This document shows positions 41,380 to 52,300 of a stretch of 64,000 nt of DNA, one piece after another; the stretch's first letter is position 1, and each line of letters opens with the position of its first letter. The DNA is from Bimastos eiseni. Its lineage: Eukaryota > Annelida > Clitellata > Crassiclitellata > Lumbricidae. The position numbers and the translations under genes are program-made. The DNA lies in the NCBI GenBank assembly GCA_959347315.1, contig OY365813.1, forward strand, positions 33,889,495-33,953,494, in the 5' to 3' direction. A model generated the notes under the pieces. That model was not told the DNA's origin. It saw nothing but the letters and a program-made list of their open reading frames with translations, and made no database searches.

Positions 41380-44300
41380 CTGGAAAGGATAGATGGATGA
41401 CAGGTGTAACTATCTGTAATCAGAGGTGATCCCCACTCCCTTTTCCTCTGTCTCTGTCTCTCTCTCTCCCTCTCCCTCTCCCTCTCTCCGTCTGCTGCTC
41501 CCTCCATCCAACGCCTTCTTCTCCTCATCCTCCGACTTCTCCCTCTCCCTGAGAACAGTCTTGAGCAACTAATAGAGTAGAGAGGATAGTTCGCTCCATG
41601 TCCTACCTATCCGAATGCCCCCTTCTACCATGAATTCAAATCAATCAATCAATGCAAGTTATATAGTGCCTCTTCAAGATTACTATTTAGAGGTGCTCCA
41701 GACAGGTCCGGTCAAAAAGGAAAGTCTTGAGAAGCTAATAGAAAGAGCCAGACAGGTCGCACGAGAGAGAGCGCTTTTGGCAACCCGTCTATCTGCCAAC
41801 TTTTCCGGCAGCCACTGAATCTTGGCGTACTTGCTCATTATGTCGTTGACACAATCAATCAATCATCAGTCAATCATCAATCAATCATTCAATCGTCAAT
41901 CAAACAATCGATGTTACTCGACATAATGTCGTCATAGAACTCACTAAATTACCCCTACACTGCAAATACTGTCTAAACGCACTTTTATTGCTCCATCAAC
42001 TATTACCCTACCCTATAATCTCACAAAATGGAATTGGACTACAGGTACACTTTGCCCCATTTATTGCAATGAGCAAGAAGCGCTGTCTTACGATGATGGT
42101 GAATCGCGGATCACAGAATTTGTGGTCGAATTCGTTGGTGTTGTCGGGGGCTGGGTCTGGCGGAGAACAGGTCAATCGGTTGTCCGTTAATTGACTTATG
42201 GAACAATTGCCTTTGCCAAGTCTAACCGTGTAGTCATTTATCGCACAGCCACGCAGCATGTACTTGCCCTGTAGAGAAAAGCAAAAGGGAAAATGTATTG
42301 GCTTCAGGTAGGTGTCCACTGCACATTTGACCATTGTTCTCCATGATCCTCTGCCCTAGGTTAGCTGTATTAAGTCATGTATATCAGTCTAACACCAGTC
42401 TTCAATGTCATCTAGCCATTCTCTGCAGGGTCCTCCCTCTTCTTCCCGTTCCCTCCATAATTCCTGTCATTACACTCTTTATTTTTCTCTCATTATCCAT
42501 TCTGAAAATGTGCCCAAACTGCTGCAACTGCTACTACGACTATTACTTTCAATGATGATGCCTCTACCATTGCATCTAACGCTACGGCTACTATACCAAA
42601 AAATTTTTTCGTCGAAGTATATATGATTGTCGGATGAAGGATCGGGTTTTGCGCACGGCGGCACGCCTCATTGGCCGTATTCTAAGGTTCGGTCATGTCT
42701 CCGAATATAGGCCTAATTATGGGGGACGTCCTTCATTGGCTCCTCTTCTCTCAGCGGATCTCATACCGCGTCTCATCATTGGTATGGCATTGCATTATAT
42801 CGCGGAATCAGCTCCCAGTTACCAGCGGGAACTATGCTGTTCCACACTAAGTGTCCAGCGCCGAGGCTCTCTCCGTTCTTCCTTATAGGTCAAGCTTCTC
42901 GTCCTTCGCTCCCGGACTTCCATGAGGCAGCGTCGAGCCTTTTCGGTTGCTGGCCCTTCAGCATGAGCTTCCTGTCACCATCCGCCTTGTGCCCAGGAGG
43001 CACTCAACTGTGTTTTACACCACCGCCCTAGGCTATTTGGCCGGGATTAGGTCGGGAGCGCTTCTGAGTAGATGTTTTGAGGGACGCTATATAAATTCTC
43101 CAAATAAATAAATATCTTTCCCTCTCTCTCTCTTTTTCTCTTCCCTTGCATTCTCGGCGGCCACAAGATATTTTCTTGAATACCTGATACAGTAGAGGTG
43201 TCATGTAAGCGGGTAACTACGATTACGATTATGAAGACGACTTATGACGACGACGATGGTGACGATGACGATGATGATGAAGAAGATGGTGACCATTAGT
43301 CACTGTTTCATTATTCATTATTATTGGTAAATCATTATTCACAATCAATGAACCTCCCTGAGTCTCTGACCTCAATAGGGATGGTCTGATCCGTCCGCAG
43401 ATCAAAATAGACGATCTCGCGGGAGCTCGTTATCTCCGGTGGCGTATAGAAGTAGAAGTGGGGGTCAGACAGGACCTTCGACAGGTCCTCGTTCCCTCGA
43501 TAGCCATCGAGGATGAACCGCAGGTAGATGTACACCGTGTCCCGCCCGTTCGTCACGGACTGCACGCTTCCAGGCGGAAGGGAGCCTGCGTCCCGCTTGG
43601 GGCGGATAGCGGAGAGATTGGAGGGAAGGGTCACGGAGTCGAGGAGGTCGAGGAACTCGTTGGGCACGTCAATCGGGGGCATCCTGCATACCAACTCGGT
43701 TGGGTAGGGTTGGTTTTGAACGGCACGGGTCTCACAAGGCTGCAGGAGAGACAAAACAATCGTTATTGACCCGAGTAAAACGATCGACTTTTTTGTCTTA
43801 GAATAATGGTGAGAAGATGAAAAAGAATTATTTATTCTTATAATTTATCTGTATTTATATTTAAAAAATTACTGTAATTCGTCTGCGTTGGGTATCTATG
43901 TCTATCTGTACTAAGTGGGCCTATCTGTAACTCTCTGCCTGAATTATTTTCAAATTTTATTATCTGTGGTAATAGATAGGTCTAACACATTATACAGTGT
44001 GGAATAATGTGCTTTTTCAAGTATTGGTAATCTACTCATGCCTTAATAAAATATCTAGTGATTAAAAAACAATTATCTTGAGAACTATACCTGTAGAAAT
44101 CGACTTTAAAACATCATAGGTTATTTAGGTCATTAGCTTCTCAGTTAGAATTTATTGTGTTTTTAGCTAATTAGAATGATACTTGCCGCCTTGTGTGCGA
44201 TAGTCTACATTTTGCAAACAAAATGTTAGGGAGACCAAAGGAGGAACATGTATCATGTTCTTCGCGTACTTCTAAGTCGTAATGTTGAGTCCTGTTTTCA

Positions 44301-46225
44301 ATCATTCATGTGTTAAAATCCTAGATGAACTCTAAAATATTGGTAAAAACCTAGTTAGTTTAAAGCCCTGACACATAGCGATGGTTTAGCACATACCTTA
44401 ATTCTTGAACTTGTTGAACATTCCGTTTGATTTTCTACGCATACGACAACAGTTGCCTCAACTTGAGGGTAGGTAACGGATGTGAGATTGAGTCCGACGC
44501 CTGTGATCAATGTACCTCCGCTGAAGCAACCACAACACTAGTCACAACAGAGTAGTGATTATTTATCGCAAGATTTGCAGAGGAAAGAGAGTGCGAAGTA
44601 GAATACGATAGAGAATGCAAAACCGAAGAAGAAAAATGAAGAAAAATATGAAGAAGACGTAGAAGAATGTTAGGAGGAAGCAGAACGTTAAGCAGATGAG
44701 GGAATGCAAGGAATCTTAAAGTAAGAAGAAGAAAGGAGATGTAGCAATGGGATGATTGGATGAGGAAATGAATCAGGAGAATGAGGATGAAGAGTTATAA
44801 GAAGGAGAAAATAAAAGACAAGATGAAAGACGATTGATAAGAAGAAATAAGTAAAAAAATAAGTATAACCAGCGCAGAAGAAAGAAGAGTACATGGAGTA
44901 AAAAGAAGAGGAGAAGGAGACGGATAAAGATGGGAAGGAGAAGAAGGAGACGCAGATAAAGACGAAAAAGACAAAGAACGAAGATATAAAGTACACAAAG
45001 GATGAGGAATGGGAGGAAGTTAAATGTATAGATAATCAGAAGGACTGATACCACACAGAAAGCAAAGCATGGCTTTTAAATGATGGCGACAACCATTTTC
45101 TCAGCCTCAGCTGATGAAGGTGCCTGGTAAGTTCTTATCGTCTCATTCTCATTCTTTGTCGATTTCTTCCCTCTCCCTCTCCATTCACCTTTCCTTCTTT
45201 CTCTTCCTCTTCCATCTGCCTCCCTTCCTCCTCTCCTCCATACTATTCTTACTAATCAATATTTAGCCGAGTTGACGTAGCAGCAATTTAGCGTATACCT
45301 TAATTCTTCATTCATTCATTCATTTATTCATTCATTCATTCATTCATTCATTGCGAAGATTTATATAGCACCTCTTCTAGGTCACCACTCATGAGCGCTC
45401 CCGACCCCAGCACGGCTGAAAAGAAGTTTTAAGGCGAGTATAAAAAGAGTCAGAGGGTATAGAAACTGTGGGATAAACTCCTACACTGTTTGCATTATGA
45501 CAGTGCCAGTCCCAAACCTGGACAAAGGAGGAAGGCGACGCTAGTCATCTTATGGCACATGTGTCAGTAAGCTGCAACATCATCATCATCACTTTGTGGG
45601 ACAAGCGCAACGCCAAATGGAGCCAGTTCCAGAGCGAGGTCCAACCAGTGATTTCATTAAATTTTTAATTAACTTAATTCCCGAACTTAGCCGACAGAAA
45701 AGCTAAAGTGGAGCGTGGTCCTTGTACTCCACCTGATAAGATGTTGTCTTGGAAAGACTTCGAACAGCATAGGATTGTAGGAATAGGTGAAAGCACTCTT
45801 CGTACTTATGTTGAAATAACTGTAGGTTTTCGATTTCGGATGGTAAGCGGTAAACAGCACGTCGACTGATAAGTTTTGGACCAGTTCGTCTGAAGGAGGC
45901 GTTATGAAGACGATCTGATTCACGCCTCCCGACCTATGAAGAAAGAGGCAAATCCCGTTTCTATTCTTTTACCAGAGGTATAAAATGAGAATCAGGCTCT
46001 AAGAGTAAGAATTACTAATATTATGATAACAACAAATTCTACTGCTGCTACAACGACATCTGAACTGTCACTTCATTTATCATTATTATTATTATGCGCC
46101 ATTGTAACGCCATACATTGTTCAATCACTGTTTTGCTACTCAGAATAATTAATTGCCCTGAAAGCGGTCCCTGAGTTCACATTACTAGTATTGTCATCAC
46201 CATCATCATCATCATCATCATCATT

Positions 46226-46260
<35 letters not shown>

Positions 46261-46353
46261 TATCATCATCATCACCACCACCATCATCATCACCACCACC
46301 ATCATCATCATCATCAGCATCATCATCATCATCATCATCACCACCATCATCAT

Positions 46354-46385
<32 letters not shown>

Positions 46386-49300
46386 TCGTCACCACCAACA
46401 CCCCCACCATCATCATCATCATCATTATTGCCTATTATTAATGATGATATCATCGCAATAGGGCCTACTTGATAACATCTGTTAATATTCCGTTGATGAT
46501 GGTCCCGATATAAACCGCTATAACTTGGATGTTATCATCAGACCACGTTCCTTTGATCGTAACCGTTGTTCCGCCTGCCATTGGTCCAAGCAGTGGCTCT
46601 ACACTGGAGAATCGTATATCGTTGCCTGAAAAGGTTAATCGTATTCGGCTCGGTAATTCAAAGCTACTCAGTAGACTCAGTATTTCTAAAGATTAACGAA
46701 ATTTATAAAAATCACCTGAAGTACATTAGATAAAGAAATCGTGAGAAAAACTCGTGAACTGGGTCTAGATGAAACTGATTTTATGGAAACTCCATCTTAG
46801 GTTGAGTAATAATGAAATCTATTTTTACAACAACTCGGCCCTAAGAATCTGAACATCCCAACCATCTGTAAGGTCAGCTGTCGCCGGGAATCGGTTGGTT
46901 GGTTCTACGTTTGTGCGGTGGACCCATCACTGGTGACTCTTTTCAGTTTTGTTAACTAACGTAAGATATTCACGAATAAAGACATTTAACATCACGTGGG
47001 CTAGCGCAGAGAGCGCCTCTTAGCAGAGGTCTTATAGGGGCGCTCTGTAAATATTCAATTAGACTACATTAAAATTAAACTTATAAATAGAGGCTTGAAA
47101 AACATTCACATCCGTTCAATCCGCCCCTTCTTGTCCTCGATTAAATCTACTTATGCAGCCAGTCATTCTGTGCCTCAGGCAATAATTGGACTCGGACAAG
47201 ACGAATAGCTCGTGAATAAGTTGATTCCTTGCGATTAGTTTTCAAGAAGCATTTAAGAAAAATAAAGCTTGCTATTCAGAATACAAAATCGCAATAAACG
47301 CACCTGCTCCGGAGATAGTACTCCCAGAAAGGCCAGTTGTTCCTTTTCCACTTGATGTTGTGTTCGATTTGGTAGTAGTAGTGATACCATTGGATCCAAA
47401 ACGGTCCATTGTTTTTGTATCAATGGTACCACCAGCTCCGGCGGATACTGAAGTGGTGATAGGGGTGGTGCCAACCGATCTAGTGTTAGATGTCATTGTA
47501 GTATGTCTTGACGCTGGGTTGATAGCAGATATAGTTGCGTTTGAGGTAGCTGGGGGAGCTCTGGTCGTATATAGCGTAGGAGAGGAGTTCAACAGCGCAT
47601 TGGACGTTTGCGGAAGGGCTTCAAGAGTTTTATTAGCACTACCAGTAGTTGAATGTTGAGTTGTTGGCAGTGTAAGTGTAGAAGTGTCTTGCAAAGTGGT
47701 AGAGGTAGTTGAACGATTAGTGGTAGAAAGTTTTGTGGTAGAAAACTTTGTGAAAGTGGTGTAAACAGTTGAGGAAATAGTAGTTGGAATTGTAGTGGTA
47801 GGATTATTAGAAGAAGTGGAAGAAGTAGCTGCAGAATTAGCAGTTGGAATAATAGCGGTAGTGTGAATGTCAGAGGACGTAGTTGAGGCATTAGTAGTTG
47901 AGGTAATGGCAGCTGTATGAATATCAGGGGACATAGTTGAAGAATTAGCTGTTGTAATATTAGCAACTTTAAAGATATCAGAGGACGTAATTGAAGATTT
48001 AGTAGCAAGAACAATGGTAGTAATATGAATATCATGGGACGTAGTTGATGAAGTATCAGTTGGAATATTAGCAGTTGTAAGGATATCAGAGGACTTACTT
48101 GAAGAATTAGTGATTAGAATAGTAGCAGTAGCATGAATATCAGAGGAAGTGGATGAAGAATTAGTAATTTTAATATCAGGTGAGTTAGTTGAAGAATTAA
48201 AGATTAGAGCTGTAATATTATGAATGTCAGGAGAAGCATTTGGAGAATTAGTAATTACCATATCAGGTGAAATAGTTGAGGAATCGGTAGTTGGAATTGC
48301 ACTTGTTAAAATATCACGAGAAGCAGTTTGAGAATTAGTAATTGTGACTACAGTAGTATGAACATCAGGAGGCATAGTTGAAGAATTAGTAGTTGAAATA
48401 TCAGGAGAAGTAGTTAGGAAAATAGCAGTTGGAGTATTAGTGGTAGGAATATCAGGTGAAGTGGGATAAGTAGTTGAATAATTAGTATTTGGAAATGTTG
48501 TAGTAGAAATGTTCAAAGGATTGTGTGAAGTTGTTGAAAGATGAATACTTGGAACTGAAACTGTAGCAGTATCTGGCGAAGAAGCAGAAGTAATTGTAAG
48601 ATTATTAGTTGAAAGTGCTGTAGTAGAAACGTTTAGAGATGTAACGGAAGTAGTCTGAGGAATAGTTCCTGGAAGTGTGGTTGTATGAACATCCGGAGAA
48701 GTAGCAGAAGTAGTCTGAGGAATAGTTCCTGAAAGTGTGGTTGTATGAACATCCGGAGAAGTAGCAGAAGTAGTCCGAGGAATAGTTCCTGAAAGTGTGG
48801 TTGTACGAACATCCGGAGAAGTAGCAGAAGTAGTTCGAGGAATAGTTCCTGAAAGTGTGGTTGTTTGAACATCCGGAGAAGTAGCAGAAGTAGTCTGAGG
48901 AATAGTTCCTGAAAGTGTGGTAGTATGAACATCCGGAGAAGTAGTCTGAGGAATAGTTCCTGAAAGTGTGGTTGTATGAACATACGGAGAAGTAGCGGAA
49001 GTAGTCCGAGGAATAGTTCCAGGAAGTGTGGTTGTATGAACATCCGGAGAAGTAGCAGAAGTAGTCTGAGGAATAGTTCCTGAAAGTGTGGTTGTATGAA
49101 CATTCGGAGAAGTAGCAGAAGTAGTCTGAGGAATATTTCCTGAAAGTGTGGTAGTTTGAACATCCGGAGAAATAGCGGAAGTAGTCCGAGGAATAGTTCT
49201 AGGAAGTGTAGTTATATGAACATCTGGAGAAGTAGCAGAAGTAGTCTGAGGAATAGTTCCTGAAAGTGTGGTTGCTTGAACATCCGGAGAAGTAGCAGAA

Positions 49301-52300
49301 GTAGTCTGAGGAATAGTTCCAGGAAGTGTAGTTGTATGAACATCCGGAGAAGTAGCAGAAGTAGTCTGAGGAATAGTTCCTGAAAGTGTGGTTGTTTGAA
49401 CATCCGGAGAAGTAACGGAAGTAGTCTGAGGAATAGTTCCTGAAAGTGTGGTTGTATGAACATCCGGAGAAGTAGCAGAAGTAGTCTGAGGAATAGTTCC
49501 TGAAAGTGTGGTAGTTTGAACATCCGGAGAAATAGCGGAAGTAGTCCGAGGAATAGTTCTAGGAAGTGTAGTTATATGAACATCTGGAGAAGTAGCAGAA
49601 GTAGTCTGAGGAATAGTTCCTGAAAGTGTGGTTGCTTGAACATCCGGAGAAGTAGCAGAAGTAGTCTGAGGAATAGTTCCAGGAAGTGTAGTTGTATGAA
49701 CATCCGGAGAAGTAGCAGAAGTAGTCTGAGGAATAGTTCCTGAAAGTGTGGTTGTTTGAACATCCGGAGAAGTAACGGAAGTAGTCTGAGGAATAGTTCC
49801 TGAAAGTGTGGTTGTATGAACATCCGGAGAAGTAGCAGAAGTAGTCTGAGGAATAGTTCCTGAAAGTGTGGTTGTATGAACATCCGGAGAAGTAGCAGAA
49901 GTAGTCTGAGGAATAGTTCCTGAAAGTGTGGTAGTATGAACATCCGGAGAAGTAGTCTGAGGAATAGTTCCTGAAAGTGTGGTTGTTTGAACATCCGGAG
50001 AAGTAGCAGAAGTAGTCTGAGGAATAGTTCCTGAAAGTGTGGTTGTATGAACATCCGGAGAAGTAGCAGAAGTAGTCTGAGGAATAGTTCCTGAAAGTGT
50101 GGTAGTTTGAACATCCGGAGAAATAGCGGAAGGAGTCCGAGGAATAGTTCCAGGAAGTGTAGTTATATGAACATCTGGAGAAGTGGCAGAAGTAGTCTGA
50201 GAAAAACTAGTTGGAAGTGTAGTAGTAGAAAGACCAGGAGAAATAGCAGAAGTAGTTTGTGGGAAAGTGGTTACAAAAGTAGTAGTATTAACATCAGAAG
50301 AAGTTGGAGAAGTAGCTTGAGGAATGGTTGTTGGAAGTTTGGCAGTAGAAACATCCGGATTATTGGTAAAGGTAGTTGAAGGACCACTAGTTGGAAGCGC
50401 AGCTGTAGACAAATCTGGAGAAATATGGAAAGTTCTTGGAAGAGTAAGAATTGCAGATGCAGCGTTAGAATTTTCTGGATAAGTGGTCAAGGTTTCTGGA
50501 GAAATTGCAATGGGTTGTGTAGCTATAGAAGTATTCGTAGAAGCTTCTGAAGAACTAGTTACTGGAATTGTGGTTGTAGAAATATCTGTAGAAGTGTCAG
50601 AAGTAGTTGGAGGATCGGCAGTTGGAAATGCGGCAGCAGATGTATCTTGTGAGACGATTGACTTCGTTAGAAGACTGGTAGTTGGAAGTGTAGCAAGTGA
50701 AATATTCTGATAAGTGGTTGAGAGAGTTGAAATATTAGAAGAAACTGTAGCTGAAAGTGTCAGGAAGGTCAAACGAGTGGTTGAAAGAGTAGTCGAAGAA
50801 ACTGGAGAGGTAGTGGTTGAAGTGGTGGTGGTAGCTGTTGTTATTGGCGTAGTCGTTGTTGTAGTCGTTGGTGTTGTCGTTGTTGTAGTCGTTAGGTAAA
50901 TATTTGTTGTAGTATTTATTGGTGTAGTAGTTGTTGTAGTCGTTGATTTAATCGTTGATGTAGTCGTTGGCGTTGTCGTTGTTGTAGTGGATGGTGTAGT
51001 GGTTGGTGTGGTGGTTGTTGTAGTCGATGGCGTAGTCGTTGTTGTAGTCATTCGCGTAGTAGTTGGTATAGTCGTCGTTGTAGTCGTTCTTGTAATTATT
51101 GGTGTAGCTCTTGGTCTAGACGTTGTTGTAGTTGTTTTTGTAGTCGTTGGTGAAGTCGTTGTTGTAGTCGTTGTTGTAGTGCTTGTTGTCGTCGTGAACA
51201 GGCAAGTCTGACCGACAACCTGATCGCGAACCGTGTCGATTGTGCTATAGGCATCAGCCACGAAGTAGGTCACGTTTTCCTGAATTAAATAAAAGAACAT
51301 CATCATCGTCATCGTCGTCGTCGTCGTCGTCATCATCATCATCATCATCGTCGTCGTTGGTGTAGTCGTTGCTGGCGAATGTGCTTTTATGTGGACTCCT
51401 CGGGGTAGTAGTCCTGAGACAGGTTTTTTGTCCTGGAGGCCAGGAACACGGCGGCCGCGGGATTCACCAACCCCTCAACTACGTGTCTCAGTTGTTCCCC
51501 GAGCCAACGGCGAAGGTTTCGAGTCAATAGCTGTAAAACTGTGCAAATGCATGGCCGGACAGACAGACAGACGCACAGAATCTTCTCTTTATATATGGAG
51601 ATAGCAGTAGCAGTAGTAGTAACAGTAGATAACAGCAGTAGCAACAGCAGTAGTAGCAGTCCTAGTGGCAGTTGCTGCTGCATTAATTGCTGCTGTAGTG
51701 GTCGTCATTGTGATACAGATGGTGGTAATAACCAAACCCATGCTTAATTCTCAGTGGTTGGCCCCTCGCTCTGGAACATGCTACTGTTTGTGCTGCGCTA
51801 ATACCCAGGGTGATTGTTGCAATTTAACGGCACTGTGTCAAAACAAAGATAATTAGCCAGGCTTGGGACTGGCACTGTCAGGCGCAAACAATGGCGGAGT
51901 TGTCGCCCCGGGTCCACTCTCACTCTTTATATACACGTCATAAAACTGTTCTTTTCCGCTATGCTAGGGTCGTGAGCGCTCTGGAGTAATAGTCTTGAAG
52001 GAGCGTCTTATATATAAATCTTCATAATGAATAAATGAATGAATAATTTATAAAAAGAGCAATAACAGAATCCAACCATTTGCGGTGGAGACGAGAGTAG
52101 CTTTAACGTCTTCTCATCAATTTGATTCGTAACTCCAACAACAAACGTTGTGATGTTGAGCGAATGGACTCTGTCAACAGCCGTCAACGTCAGATTAACG
52201 TTGGTCGGTTTCCCATCTGTGATGATAATAGCGGTCTTAACCGCAGATGGTCTGTCCGTAGCGTTGAACACCTCGTCCACCATCAGGTTCAGACCTGCCT

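Noticed and set aside
46136..46472. Poly-Ser, poly-Asp and poly-Met frames
   Set aside because: Translation of an (ATC)n microsatellite.
48633..50114. Leucine-rich frames (LRMFIQPHFQELF) on the minus strand
   Set aside because: Shadow frame of the mucin repeat array; the Thr/Ser frame is the one joined in phase to the VWA and IPT exons.
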